Below are positions 37,094 through 45,787 of a DNA stretch of 64,000 nucleotides, piece by piece. A program made the position numbers and the translations under genes. The notes beneath the pieces were generated by a model. It made no database searches and was not told the DNA's origin. It saw only the letters and a list, made by a program, of their open reading frames with translations. Source of the DNA: an uncultured Clostridia bacterium (GTDB lineage: Bacteria > Bacillota > Clostridia > Oscillospirales > Ruminococcaceae); assembly GCA_947586185.1 (NCBI GenBank), contig CANPXN010000007.1:1-64000 (forward strand), given 5' to 3'. Each line of letters starts with the position of its first letter. Positions within the stretch are counted from its first letter, which is position 1.

Positions 37094-37717
37094 TAGTAAT
37101 ATAATATTTCTTCCTTTTGAAATTATGATTTTGTTTTCGTTTAACTTTTTTAATTCTCGCATCATAGCGCTTCGGTCTGCTGAGATGTAGTCTGCAAGAT
37201 CAGTGAGCGAAAGCGGAATCCTGAAATTTTTCATGCCGGTTAATTTGTTTATATAATAGAAATAGGTCATAATTTTGTTTTTTATGTTTCTTTGACTTAG
37301 AATGTCAATGTGCATCTGTGATTTCGCAACTGTTATAGAAAACATATTCCTAATTAATTTATAGTGTTTGCCACATCCATTTTTGCAGCATGTTATCAGT
37401 TTGTTGTAATCAATAAATGAAATTGTACACTTTGTTTTAGCTATTATATAATATGAATTTCTTTCTGTACTTGTGGTAAACGGTCTACCAAAAATGTCAC
37501 TATTATTATAATAATCGACAATACTTCTTTGACCATCAACATCAGTCATAATCAGGTATGCAAGACCGCTTTCCATAACACCTATATTGTTTATTTCATC
37601 TGATAGGTGTAATATTATTTCTCCTTTATTGTAATGTTTTTTTACAGGATCAAGGCAGCTTAAAATACCTTGCTTGTCGTCTTTGTTCAAGCCGTCTAAA
37701 AGCGTAAGATTATCCAT
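37091..37717 (-). CDS. Crp/Fnr-family transcriptional regulator
   Basis: This 208-residue protein has an N-terminal cyclic-nucleotide-binding-type beta-roll (about 10-120) and a C-terminal winged helix-turn-helix with LTDLADYISADRSAMMRELKKLNENKII (about 165-195). The effector is unknown. Four cysteines (one in TKCTI and three in the ITCCKNGCGKH segment) lie near residues 95-115, where they might bind a cluster or sense redox state, but they do not follow the FNR spacing. The gene is divergent from nrdD, whose promoter region carries a palindrome suited to such a regulator, so control of anaerobic ribonucleotide reduction is plausible. The start lies behind AAGGAGAA. Confidence 0.88.
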   Translation of the reverse strand: MDNLTLLDGLNKDDKQGILSCLDPVKKHYNKGEIILHLSDEINNIGVMESGLAYLIMTDVDGQRSIVDYYNNSDIFGRPFTTSTERNSYYIIAKTKCTISFIDYNKLITCCKNGCGKHYKLIRNMFSITVAKSQMHIDILSQRNIKNKIMTYFYYINKLTGMKNFRIPLSLTDLADYISADRSAMMRELKKLNENKIIISKGRNIILL

Positions 37718-37750
37718 ATGAAAAATTTTCTCCTTTTTTGAATTTTTGAT

Positions 37751-37772
37751 AAACCACTCTATAATGTGGTTT
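37751..37772. promoter_or_regulatory. Dyad AAACCAC-N8-GTGGTTT in the crp-like gene leader
   Basis: A perfect seven-base inverted repeat with an eight-base spacer lies 34 bases upstream of the regulator's start codon, within its predicted transcript. It could be an operator or an RNA hairpin. Confidence 0.45.
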
Positions 37773-37800
37773 GAGGCATGGACTAATCACTATATATTGT

Positions 37801-37829
37801 ATTATAACACAAAAAAGTTGCATTTGCAA
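37801..37829 (-). promoter_or_regulatory. Promoter of the crp-like gene
   Basis: On the minus strand TTGCAA (37829-37824), 17 bases, then a perfect TATAAT (37806-37801). The -35 overlaps the shared palindrome. Confidence 0.6.
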
Positions 37830-37830
37830 C
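37817..37830. promoter_or_regulatory. Palindromic operator candidate GTTGCA-TT-TGCAAC
   Basis: A perfect 14-base palindrome between the divergent crp-like and nrdD genes. Its centre (37823.5) lies about 41.5 bases upstream of the predicted nrdD transcription start near 37865, the class II activator position used by Crp/Fnr proteins. It also overlaps the -35 of the regulator's own promoter. Confidence 0.6.
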
Positions 37831-37858
37831 AGACAATTATTTTCTTTTGATGTACAAT
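37830..37858 (+). promoter_or_regulatory. Promoter of nrdDG
   Basis: CAGACA (37830-37835), 17 bases, TACAAT (37853-37858). The poor -35 next to a palindrome fits an activator-dependent promoter. Confidence 0.55.
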
Positions 37859-37896
37859 ATATATCACATTGAAATTTACACTTGGAGGAATTGAAG

Positions 37897-40089
37897 TTGA
37901 AAATAATAAAGAGAAATGGTTCTGAAGAGGAGTTTGATATTTCTAAAATTGTTGCCGCTATTTCCAAGGCAAACAATGATTCTGGAAAATGTGAACTTTC
38001 TCAGGAACAGATTCTGGATATAGCTGAATATGTTGAATATAAGTGCGGAAAAATGTCTAGAATGGTTTCTGTAGAAGAAATCCAGGATATGGTTGAAGAC
38101 CAGCTTATGGCTAAGGGAACCTTTGATCTTGCAAAAAGATATGTTCGTTATCGCTATAAGCGTTCACTTGTTAGAAGAGCAAATACAACGGATAACCGCA
38201 TACTTACATTGCTTGAATGCAACAATGAGGAAGTCAAGCAGGAAAACTCTAACAAAAACCCATCTGTAAACAGTGTTCAGCGTGACTATATGGCAGGAGA
38301 GGTAAGCAGGGATATATCCAACCGTATTCTTCTTCCTCCGGATATAGTTGAGGCTCATAAGAATGGTATAATTCATTTTCACGATACTGACTATTTTGCT
38401 CAGCACATGCATAACTGCGATCTTGTAAATCTTGAGGACATGCTGCAAAATGGTACTGTTGTAAGTGAAACTCTTATTGAAAAACCTCATAGCTTTTCTA
38501 CAGCATGCAATATTTCTACTCAGATTATTGCTCAGGTTGCAAGTAATCAGTATGGTGGTCAGAGCATCAGTCTTGTTCATCTGGCTCCGTTTGTGCAGAT
38601 TTCGAGAGCTAAAATCAGAAAAGAATTTCTTGCTGAGATAGATAAACTCGGAATAGAAATTTCTGATGAGAAAATCAATGATATTGTAGAAGAGCGCCTT
38701 AGACGAGAAGTTAGAAGTGGAGTTCAGACAATACAGTATCAGGTCGTAACATTGCTTACTACAAATGGACAGGCTCCTTTCGTAACTGTTTACATGTATC
38801 TTAATGAAGCAAAAGATGAACAGGAAAAGAAAGACCTAGCAATGATAATTGAGGAGACTCTTAAACAGCGCTATCAGGGCGTAAAAAACGAGTCTGGCGT
38901 CTGGATCACTCCTGCGTTTCCGAAGCTCATATATGTGCTGGATGAAGACAACATCAGTGAGGATTCTCCTTATTACTATTTAACAGAGCTTGCAGCAAAG
39001 TGTACTGCAAAGCGTATGGTTCCTGATTATATTTCAGCAAAGAAAATGAAAGAGCTTAAAGGCGATGTTTATACATGTATGGGTTGCCGTTCATTTTTGA
39101 CACCTGATCGTTCTTATGTTAAAGGTAATCTTGCTAATGCCGGAAACTTTAAAGAGGGTGAACGCAAGTATTATGGACGTTTTAATCAGGGCGTTGTTAC
39201 AGTAAATCTCGTGGATATCGGACTTAGCGCTGATAAAGACATGAATAAGTTCTGGAAGATATTTGATGACCGTATGGAGCTGTGCCACAGAGCCTTGAGA
39301 TGCAGGCATGAAAGACTAAAGGGTACAACCTCCGATGCTGCTCCAATTCTTTGGCAGTATGGTGCTCTTTCACGTTTAAAAAAGGGTGAAAAGATCGACA
39401 AGCTGCTTTATGACGGATATTCCACAATATCTCTCGGTTATGCAGGCCTTTGGGAATGCGTATACAGTCTTATTGGAAAGAAACTGACAGAGCCTGAGGG
39501 CAAAAAGCTTGGACTCGAAATTATGCAGAAGCTTAACGATTATTGTGCAAAGTGGAAAGCTGATGAAAATATTGACTACAGCCTTTATGGTACACCTCTT
39601 GAATCCACCACTTATAAATTTGCTAAATCATTGCAGAAACGTTTTGGTATCATCAAAGGAGTAACCGATAAGAACTATATTACTAACAGCTATCATGTTC
39701 ATGTCACAGAGCCTATTGACGCTTTTGCTAAGCTGAAGCTTGAATCTGAATTTCAGGCGCTTTCACCAGGTGGTGCAATAAGCTATGTTGAAGTGCCGAA
39801 TATGCTTGATAATATTCCGGCAGTTATGAATGTCCTCAAGTTTATATATGATAATATAATGTATGCTGAGCTCAATACAAAGAGCGATTACTGCCAAGTA
39901 TGCGGATATGACGGTGAAATTCAAATTGTAAATGATGAAGACGGTAAACTTGTATGGGAATGTCCTAACTGTCAGAATCGTAATCAGGATAAGATGAATG
40001 TAGCCAGAAGAACGTGCGGATATATAGGTACGCAATACTGGAATCAGGGAAGAACCCAGGAAATAAAGGAAAGGGTTATGCATCTATAA
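37897..40089 (+). CDS. nrdD: Anaerobic ribonucleoside-triphosphate reductase
   Basis: This 730-residue class III reductase makes deoxyribonucleotides without oxygen by a glycyl radical. An ATP-cone regulatory domain (KIIKRNGSEEEFDISKIVAAI) occupies about residues 2-90. The catalytic domain includes CMGCRSFLTP. The C-terminal zinc site has CQVCG and CPNC. The glycyl radical loop RTCGYIG sits about 20 residues from the end. The start is TTG at 37897, about 8 bases after GGAGG; upstream TTG codons overlap or crowd that site. nrdG follows one base after the stop. Regulation by the divergent Crp/Fnr-type protein is likely. Confidence 0.96.
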   Translation: MKIIKRNGSEEEFDISKIVAAISKANNDSGKCELSQEQILDIAEYVEYKCGKMSRMVSVEEIQDMVEDQLMAKGTFDLAKRYVRYRYKRSLVRRANTTDNRILTLLECNNEEVKQENSNKNPSVNSVQRDYMAGEVSRDISNRILLPPDIVEAHKNGIIHFHDTDYFAQHMHNCDLVNLEDMLQNGTVVSETLIEKPHSFSTACNISTQIIAQVASNQYGGQSISLVHLAPFVQISRAKIRKEFLAEIDKLGIEISDEKINDIVEERLRREVRSGVQTIQYQVVTLLTTNGQAPFVTVYMYLNEAKDEQEKKDLAMIIEETLKQRYQGVKNESGVWITPAFPKLIYVLDEDNISEDSPYYYLTELAAKCTAKRMVPDYISAKKMKELKGDVYTCMGCRSFLTPDRSYVKGNLANAGNFKEGERKYYGRFNQGVVTVNLVDIGLSADKDMNKFWKIFDDRMELCHRALRCRHERLKGTTSDAAPILWQYGALSRLKKGEKIDKLLYDGYSTISLGYAGLWECVYSLIGKKLTEPEGKKLGLEIMQKLNDYCAKWKADENIDYSLYGTPLESTTYKFAKSLQKRFGIIKGVTDKNYITNSYHVHVTEPIDAFAKLKLESEFQALSPGGAISYVEVPNMLDNIPAVMNVLKFIYDNIMYAELNTKSDYCQVCGYDGEIQIVNDEDGKLVWECPNCQNRNQDKMNVARRTCGYIGTQYWNQGRTQEIKERVMHL

Positions 40090-40090
40090 T

Positions 40091-40627
40091 ATGAATTATG
40101 GTGAAATCAAATACTGTGATATAGCAAACGGAGAGGGAGTCAGAGTATCCCTGTTCGTCTCAGGATGTACTCATCACTGTAAAGGATGCTTTAATTCTGA
40201 AACATGGGATTTCTCATACGGAAAAGAATTTAATTCTGACGCCGAAGATAAGATCATAGGTATGCTTAATAATGATTTTATCAATGGACTATCGCTTTTA
40301 GGCGGAGAACCGTTTGAACCTGAAAATCAAAAGGCTTTAGTTCCTTTTCTGGAGCGTGTAAAAAATGTATATCCTGATAAGGACATCTGGTGTTATACAG
40401 GTTATACTCTTGAAACTGAGCTTTTGGCTGAAAGCCGTGCAAGATGTGAATACACAGAAAAAATGCTTTCATTTATAGATATTCTTGTAGATGGAGAGTT
40501 TGTAGAATCCCTAAAGGATATTAGTCTTTCGTTTCGTGGGTCTTCAAATCAGCGTATAATTGACCTAAAAAAGACCTTGGCAAGCGGTAAGGTGGTTTTG
40601 TATACTCTAAAAAGCGGAAGAAAATGA
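40091..40627 (+). CDS. nrdG: Anaerobic ribonucleotide reductase activating protein
   Basis: This 178-residue radical SAM enzyme generates the glycyl radical on NrdD. The cluster motif CTHHCKGC is near residues 26-33, followed by NSETWDF and the SLLGGEPFEPENQ segment typical of NrdG. Length is normal. The ATG lies one base after the nrdD stop, so the genes are co-translated. A strong terminator follows about 40 bases downstream. Confidence 0.95.
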   Translation: MNYGEIKYCDIANGEGVRVSLFVSGCTHHCKGCFNSETWDFSYGKEFNSDAEDKIIGMLNNDFINGLSLLGGEPFEPENQKALVPFLERVKNVYPDKDIWCYTGYTLETELLAESRARCEYTEKMLSFIDILVDGEFVESLKDISLSFRGSSNQRIIDLKKTLASGKVVLYTLKSGRK

Positions 40628-40665
40628 TTATATGGCGACTGTTTATAAGCTGCTAAATATTTATA

Positions 40666-40704
40666 AAATCCCCCGATTGATCGTGAAAAATCGGGGGATT
40701 TTGT
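40666..40704 (+). terminator. Rho-independent terminator after nrdDG
   Basis: AAAATCCCCCGATT pairs with AATCGGGGGATTTT around about ten bases; the right arm ends in a T-run. Confidence 0.88.
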
Positions 40705-40752
40705 GCTGATAGTTGAGCAGTACTTTTAACGTTCATTCAACAAATCAAAATT

Positions 40753-40866
40753 TTAATACTTATCAAAATATTCTTGCGGTTTCTCAATAAATTGTCCTAT
40801 GTATAAACTCTCCATAAAAGAGTGATACGCTTGAGCAGAAAGGGTATATAAATCCCGTTCTTCTTT
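40753..40866 (-). pseudogene. Possible 37-codon gene remnant
   Basis: In the 370-base gap between nrdG and nfnA, the minus strand holds an open frame of 37 codons ending in TAA with a protein-like composition (...RDLYTLSAQAYHSFMESLY and EKPQEYFDKY). It opens immediately after a TGA, and the region upstream reads openly only in other frames, as expected for a decayed gene. The family is not recognised. The rest of the gap holds the nrdDG terminator and the nfnA promoter. Confidence 0.3.
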
Positions 40867-40929
40867 TCAAAATAATTACCGCAATCAAATAAAGCTGTAC
40901 AAACTGACTGAAAAATTATTGCATATTAC

Positions 40930-40958
40930 TTGCAAAAAGCGCATCTATGTGTTATAAT
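40930..40958 (+). promoter_or_regulatory. SigA-type promoter of nfnAB
   Basis: TTGCAA (40930-40935), 17 bases, perfect TATAAT (40953-40958), 39 bases ahead of the nfnA start codon. Confidence 0.7.
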
Positions 40959-40997
40959 TAAAAAATACGAATAATATTTCAGAGGAGAGAATATAAA

Positions 40998-41825
40998 ATG
41001 TTTAAAATTGTTCATAAGCGTGTGCTTAATACATCCGTTGTATTAATGAACATAGAAGCTCCGTTTATCGCTAAAAAAGCTCAAGCGGGACAGTTTATCA
41101 TTTTCAGGATAGATGAAATGGGCGAAAGAGTTCCTTTGACTATTGCTGATTATGACAGAGAAAAGGGAACTATAACAATAATTTTTCAGATTGTTGGCAA
41201 AACTACCGAGCACCTTGCAACTCTTAACGAAGGAGATACTATCCTTGATGTTGCCGGTCCTCTTGGAATACCTACTCATGTTGACAGCAATGCAAAAAGA
41301 GTATGCGTTATAGGAGGCGGAGTTGGCTGCGCTATCGCATACCCTCAGGCAAAGGAGCTGTTTGGCAGGGGAGTAGAGGTTGATGTTATAGCAGGATTCA
41401 GAAATAAGGATATAGTGATTCTTGAGGATGAATTTAAAGCTGTCAGCAATAACTTTATTCTTTGCACCGATGATGGAAGTAAGGGCAAAAAGGGATTTGT
41501 AACAGAAGCTCTCAAGGAACAAATTGACGCCGGAGTAAAGTATGACGCAGTTATAGCGATAGGACCTGTTCCTATGATGAAGTTTGTATGCGCTGTAACA
41601 AAGCCTTATGACATTAAAACTATAGTTTCCCTTAACCCTATTATGATTGACGGTACGGGTATGTGCGGTGGCTGCCGTGTAACTGTCGGCGGCGAAATCA
41701 AATATGCATGTGTGGACGGTCCTGATTTTGATGGTCACCTTGTTGATTTTGATGAGCTTATGAAAAGAAATTCTACATACAGAGAGCAGGAACACAACTG
41801 CCGCATGATGAACAGTATTAAGTAA
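40998..41825 (+). CDS. nfnA: Ferredoxin:NADP+ oxidoreductase subunit NfnA
   Basis: This 275-residue flavoprotein has a FAD-binding beta-barrel (AGQFIIFRIDEMGERVPLTIADYD), an NAD(H)-binding domain (VIGGGVGCAIAYPQAKEL) and a C-terminal [2Fe-2S] site of the PyrK type (DGTGMCGGCRVTV...YACVDGP). Alone it would read as a sulfide/dihydroorotate-dehydrogenase-like electron transfer subunit. Its pairing with the glutamate-synthase-like gene 13 bases downstream identifies NfnAB, which couples NADH and reduced ferredoxin to NADP+ reduction by flavin-based electron bifurcation. The real pyrK lies at the end of the window. Confidence 0.93.
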   Translation: MFKIVHKRVLNTSVVLMNIEAPFIAKKAQAGQFIIFRIDEMGERVPLTIADYDREKGTITIIFQIVGKTTEHLATLNEGDTILDVAGPLGIPTHVDSNAKRVCVIGGGVGCAIAYPQAKELFGRGVEVDVIAGFRNKDIVILEDEFKAVSNNFILCTDDGSKGKKGFVTEALKEQIDAGVKYDAVIAIGPVPMMKFVCAVTKPYDIKTIVSLNPIMIDGTGMCGGCRVTVGGEIKYACVDGPDFDGHLVDFDELMKRNSTYREQEHNCRMMNSIK

Positions 41826-41838
41826 TCGGAGGTAAATA

Positions 41839-43224
41839 ATGGCTAATATGGCATTAAATAAGGTTCCTATGCCTGAACAGGAGCCTAAGGTTAGAGCAAG
41901 AAATTTTAAAGAAGTTACTTTGGGATATACTAAAGAAATGGCAATGGAGGAAGCTCAGCGCTGCTTGAACTGTAAGAACATGCCTTGTGTATCAGGATGC
42001 CCGGTTGGTGTAAGGATCCCGGAGTTTATCGCTCAGGTTGCAAAGGGTGATTTTGAAAAGGCATATGAAATTATTACTTCAACAAATTCACTTCCTGCTG
42101 TATGCGGACGTGTATGTCCTCAGGAAAATCAGTGTGAGGGTAAGTGCGTCAGAGGTATAAAGGGCGAACCTGTAGGTATAGGAAGACTTGAAAGATTTGT
42201 TGCTGATTATATGATGAATAAAGGCGTTTCAAAAGCTGAAAAGCCTGCTTCAAACGGACATAAGGTTGCAGTTATAGGTGCTGGACCTTCAAGTCTTACA
42301 TGTGCCGGAGATCTTGCAAAGCTTGGATATGAAGTGACAATTTTTGAGGCTTTTCATACAGCCGGCGGTGTTTTAATGTATGGTATTCCGGAATTTAGAC
42401 TTCCTAAGGCAATCGTTCAAAAAGAAATTACCGCTTTAAAAGAGCTTGGCGTTGAAATAATGACGGATATGGTTATTGGTAAAGTTCTTTCTGTTGACGA
42501 AATTATGGAAATGGGATATGAAGCAGTATTTATTGGTTCAGGTGCAGGACTTCCAAGATTCATGGGAATTGAGGGAGAATCATTGATCGGCGTATGCTCT
42601 GCCAATGAATATCTTACAAGAATCAATCTTATGAAGGGTTATCTCGAAGAATACGATACTCCTGTAATCAAGTCAAAGGCTGTTGCAGTTGTCGGAGGCG
42701 GAAATGTTGCAATGGACGCTGCAAGAAGTGCACTGAGAATGGGTGCTGATAAGGTTTACATAGTTTACAGACGCTCTGAAGCAGAAATGCCTGCCCGTAA
42801 GGAAGAGGTTCATCATGCCAAGGAGGAGGGAGTAGAATTCTTAAACCTCAATAATCCTGTTAAGATTATCGGAGATGAAAATGGTCGTGTTAAGGCAATG
42901 GAATGTATCCGAATGGAGCTTGGCGAGCCTGATGAAAGCGGAAGAAGACGTCCTGAACCTGTTGAAGGTTCAAACTATGAGCTGCCTGTTGATACAGTTG
43001 TTATGTCCATAGGTACATCGCCTAATCCGCTTATCAGATCAACAACAGAGGGCCTTGAGGCTAATAAGCGTGGATGTCTTATTGTAAATGAGGACATGCT
43101 TACAACTAAGGAAGGCGTTTACGCTGGCGGTGACGCTGTAACTGGTGCGGCAACAGTCATTCTTGCTATGGGCGCTGGCAAGACTGCTGCAAAATCAATA
43201 GATGAATATATCAAGGCTAAATAA
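41839..43224 (+). CDS. nfnB: Ferredoxin:NADP+ oxidoreductase subunit NfnB (GltA-like)
   Basis: This 461-residue protein resembles the glutamate synthase small subunit. Near the N-terminus it has the [4Fe-4S] cysteines AQRCLNCKNMPCVSGCPVG and CGRVCPQENQCEGKCV. These are followed by a FAD-binding motif (VIGAGPSSLTCAGDLAKLG) and an NADPH-binding motif (VVGGGNVAMDAARSALRMG). No glutamate synthase large subunit is nearby, and it directly follows nfnA, so it is read as the large, bifurcating subunit NfnB. It starts after CGGAGG. yajC follows after 15 bases. Confidence 0.94.
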   Translation: MANMALNKVPMPEQEPKVRARNFKEVTLGYTKEMAMEEAQRCLNCKNMPCVSGCPVGVRIPEFIAQVAKGDFEKAYEIITSTNSLPAVCGRVCPQENQCEGKCVRGIKGEPVGIGRLERFVADYMMNKGVSKAEKPASNGHKVAVIGAGPSSLTCAGDLAKLGYEVTIFEAFHTAGGVLMYGIPEFRLPKAIVQKEITALKELGVEIMTDMVIGKVLSVDEIMEMGYEAVFIGSGAGLPRFMGIEGESLIGVCSANEYLTRINLMKGYLEEYDTPVIKSKAVAVVGGGNVAMDAARSALRMGADKVYIVYRRSEAEMPARKEEVHHAKEEGVEFLNLNNPVKIIGDENGRVKAMECIRMELGEPDESGRRRPEPVEGSNYELPVDTVVMSIGTSPNPLIRSTTEGLEANKRGCLIVNEDMLTTKEGVYAGGDAVTGAATVILAMGAGKTAAKSIDEYIKAK

Positions 43225-43239
43225 TCAGGAGGATCATTA

Positions 43240-43686
43240 ATGACAAATATTTTTAATGTGTTTATTCCGAAAATTTTAATGGTGGCAAGTGGCAATGGTA
43301 ATGGTAACGGCAATGGCAATGCCAACAGCACATCAGGATTATTATTTTCTATTCTTCCATTTGTAATCATTATTGTATTTTTCTACTTTATTCTTATTAG
43401 ACCTCAGAGAAAAAAGGATAAGGAATCACAGCAGATGCGTTCAAACATCCAGATAGGCGATGAGATAATGACTATCGGCGGTATTGTTGGCTTTGTTGTA
43501 AGAAAGAATGAAGATACTGTTGTAATTGAAACAGGCGGTGACAAAAGTAAGCTTCGTATCAAAATGTGGGCTGTACAGGAAAATCTCACTGTTCATGAAA
43601 ATGAAGCAAAGGCAAAGGAAGCCATGGCTTCTGCAAAGAAAAATAAAAACAGTAAAAAAGACGAGGATGAATCAGCCTCAAATTGA
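43240..43686 (+). CDS. yajC: Preprotein translocase accessory subunit YajC
   Basis: This 148-residue protein has one membrane helix (about residues 33-52, LLFSILPFVIIIVFFYFILI) followed directly by RPQRKKDKE, the YajC signature, then the conserved IQIGDEIMTIGGIVGFV. A Gly-Asn repeat of about five units precedes the helix. The C-terminus is a long lysine-rich tail. YajC associates with SecDF-SecY in protein export. It follows nfnB with GGAGGATC ahead of the ATG and is closed by a strong terminator. Confidence 0.93.
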   Translation: MTNIFNVFIPKILMVASGNGNGNGNGNANSTSGLLFSILPFVIIIVFFYFILIRPQRKKDKESQQMRSNIQIGDEIMTIGGIVGFVVRKNEDTVVIETGGDKSKLRIKMWAVQENLTVHENEAKAKEAMASAKKNKNSKKDEDESASN

Positions 43687-43697
43687 TAAGAATATAA

Positions 43698-43736
43698 ATA
43701 AGACCACTTGGATATCCAAGTGGTCTTATTTTTTGT
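43698..43736 (+). terminator. Rho-independent terminator after yajC
   Basis: AAGACCACTTGGAT pairs with ATCCAAGTGGTCTT as an uninterrupted palindrome, followed by a T-rich run. Confidence 0.9.
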
Positions 43737-43737
43737 T

Positions 43738-43769
43738 ATAAAAAATCCGGCAGCTAAAACTACCGGATA
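43738..43769 (-). terminator. Rho-independent terminator after tRNA-Ser
   Basis: Read on the minus strand, ATCCGGTAG pairs with CTGCCGGAT with one mismatch and is followed by TTTTTTATAA. It lies four bases after the tRNA 3' end. Confidence 0.8.
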
Positions 43770-43772
43770 AAT

Positions 43773-43861
<89 letters not shown>

Positions 43862-43940
43862 ATAAATCATATAGCTTAAATATTATATCACAATGCTCGA
43901 AAAATGTCAAGTGTAAATTTTACATTTTTCACTTTCAGCA

Positions 43941-43974
43941 ATCGACATAAAAATTTATTACTATATTCTATAAT
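43941..43974 (+). promoter_or_regulatory. Possible Spo0A-controlled promoter of spoIIGA
   Basis: A TATAAT (43969-43974) lies 30 bases upstream of spoIIGA. About 21 bases before it is TCGACA, i.e. TGTCGA on the other strand, the core of a Spo0A box. Bacillus spoIIG has Spo0A boxes and a widely spaced -35; the match here is partial. Confidence 0.35.
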
Positions 43975-44003
43975 AATAAAGGACAAAGTAAAACGGTGGT
44001 GAT

Positions 44004-44837
44004 ATGATGTGCATTTACCTTGATGTTCTTATAGTGCTGAATATTTATGTAAATTATTTTCTCATTAAAGCGACTGCAAAGTTCACTCATAAGCCAGTTT
44101 CTTCATTGAGATGCGCTTTGTCAGCATTGGTCGGAAGTCTTTTTTCTCTTACGATATTGATAAGAAATATGCCAATTGCCGTTAGCATGTTGCTAAAGCT
44201 TATTGCGGCATTAACGATTGTGGCATTTTCGTTCGGAGTAAAAGATATGTTCGGATTTTTTAAGCAGACATTTTACTTTTATCTGATAAATTTTATGTTC
44301 GGCGGTATTGTTATGCTAATGTATATGACTTTCAAGCCGTCCTTTATGCTGTTTAACAATTCTTATTTTTACATAGATTTTTCACTTGTAAGCCTTGTAA
44401 TATTTACACTAATAGCTTATGCAGCTATATCTGTATTTCGATTTTTCCTCGATAAATCCTCCGGAAGGAAAGGAAGCTACAAAGTAATTATAAGGAAAAA
44501 CAATTCTGTAGCCGCCGTTGAAGCAATAGCTGACACTGGCAATGTACTTGTTGATGTGTTTACCGGAAAGCCTGTGATCATATGCGGAAAAAACGAGCTG
44601 AAATGTCTTGACGAAAGGTATGGAATGGATTTTAACCTAACTGATTATGTTTCCTGTGAGGGATGCCGTATTATTCCATATTCAACAATAGATAACTGTG
44701 GACTTATACAGGTTTTTGCCCCGGACGAAATAATAATAAAAAACATTGAAAGCAACAGATCTGTTAAGGTCGATGCATTAATAGGGATTAATCCTAAGGA
44801 TACACCGGCTATATTCAATCCTGGTTTGCTTGTATAA
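44004..44837 (+). CDS. spoIIGA: Sporulation sigma-E factor processing peptidase
   Basis: This 277-residue SpoIIGA is the membrane aspartic protease that removes the pro-sequence from pro-sigma-E in the mother cell. The N-terminal half has five predicted membrane helices starting MCIYLDVLIVLNIYVNYFLI. The C-terminal half has the active-site AIADTGNVL (D-T-G) and a final GINPKDTPAIFNPGL. The start could be the ATG at 44004 or the next codon, both behind GGTGGTGAT. Its target gene sigE follows, as in Bacillus and Clostridium. Confidence 0.93.
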   Translation: MMCIYLDVLIVLNIYVNYFLIKATAKFTHKPVSSLRCALSALVGSLFSLTILIRNMPIAVSMLLKLIAALTIVAFSFGVKDMFGFFKQTFYFYLINFMFGGIVMLMYMTFKPSFMLFNNSYFYIDFSLVSLVIFTLIAYAAISVFRFFLDKSSGRKGSYKVIIRKNNSVAAVEAIADTGNVLVDVFTGKPVIICGKNELKCLDERYGMDFNLTDYVSCEGCRIIPYSTIDNCGLIQVFAPDEIIIKNIESNRSVKVDALIGINPKDTPAIFNPGLLV

Positions 44838-44993
44838 CCTTGCGGACATTTAATCCTTTCAGTAATGGATTTTACCTCACTGAGAGGCTGAGGAACAATA
44901 CTCATTAAAGCGCAGATTGCAATCGTTGTAGTCTGATGCGAAATTATCATGACTTTAGTTTTATTTAATAATTTTATGGAGAGGTATGATATT

Positions 44994-45713
44994 ATGAAAC
45001 ATGTAAAGAACGCACTTATAAGGGTATATTATATACTTATACAACGAACAAAATTCAAAAGCGATGATTATGTACATTACATAAACGGTTCGGATACTCT
45101 TCCGCCTCCCTTAACCAAGGCAGAAGAGGAGAAAACCTTTGAAGAATTGAAGAGTGACAGTCATGCTGCACGTGAAAAGCTTATTGTACATAACCTAAGG
45201 CTTGTAGTGTATATCGCCAAAAAGTTTGAATCCACAGGAATAGGTATGGAAGACCTTGTTTCAATAGGGACTATAGGTCTTATAAAAGCGGTAAATACCT
45301 TTCGGCCTGATAAAAATATAAAGCTTGCAACTTACGCTTCAAGATGTATTGAAAATGAAATACTCATGTTTTTAAGAAAATCTTCTCAATACAGAAATGA
45401 GATTTCAATAGATGAACCTCTTAATATAGACTGGGACGGAAATGAACTCCTGCTGTCAGATATTTTAGGAACAGACGACGATATTGTTAATAAAGGAATT
45501 GAATCCGAAGCGGAAAAGTTTATGCTCAGGGAGGCAGTGGACGGTCTTAATGGAAGGGAAAAGGAGATAATGCAGATGCGGTTCGGGCTTGTTGATGGAA
45601 AGGAGAAAACTCAGAAGGAAGTTGCGGAAATCATTGGAATTTCACAGTCGTATATATCAAGACTTGAAAAAAAGATAATAAAAAAGCTTCGTGTTGAAAT
45701 GGAAAAGATTTAG
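44994..45713 (+). CDS. sigE: RNA polymerase sporulation sigma factor SigE
   Basis: This 239-residue mother-cell sigma factor of the sigma-70 family has region 2 ([40 protein letters not shown], then [26 protein letters not shown]) and region 4 ([47 protein letters not shown]). The first 30 or so residues fit the pro-sequence removed by SpoIIGA. ATG 44994 is chosen for the GGAGAGG about 9 bases upstream; an earlier ATG overlaps that site. It is placed between spoIIGA and sigG, the classical order. Confidence 0.95.
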   Translation: MKHVKNALIRVYYILIQRTKFKSDDYVHYINGSDTLPPPLTKAEEEKTFEELKSDSHAAREKLIVHNLRLVVYIAKKFESTGIGMEDLVSIGTIGLIKAVNTFRPDKNIKLATYASRCIENEILMFLRKSSQYRNEISIDEPLNIDWDGNELLLSDILGTDDDIVNKGIESEAEKFMLREAVDGLNGREKEIMQMRFGLVDGKEKTQKEVAEIIGISQSYISRLEKKIIKKLRVEMEKI

Positions 45714-45787
45714 GCAAAAATTTCATGTATTACAACTGCCATAAAAGCCAATAATTACTATATCAACAATTGTGAGGTAATTTGTGT

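Noticed and set aside
41043..41795. A 250-codon open frame on the minus strand
   Set aside because: It lies wholly opposite nfnA, has no ribosome binding site or family motif and a composition of an antisense shadow.
41839..43224. Glutamate synthase small subunit
   Set aside because: Sequence type fits, but pairing with the PyrK-like gene and absence of a large subunit indicate NfnB.
43285..43325. GGTAATGGCAATGG-type microsatellite
   Set aside because: It encodes a Gly-Asn stretch before the membrane helix of YajC and has no separate structure.
44838..44948. Gap between spoIIGA and sigE considered as a regulatory element
   Set aside because: No convincing promoter, hairpin or ORF was found; the two genes are probably co-transcribed.
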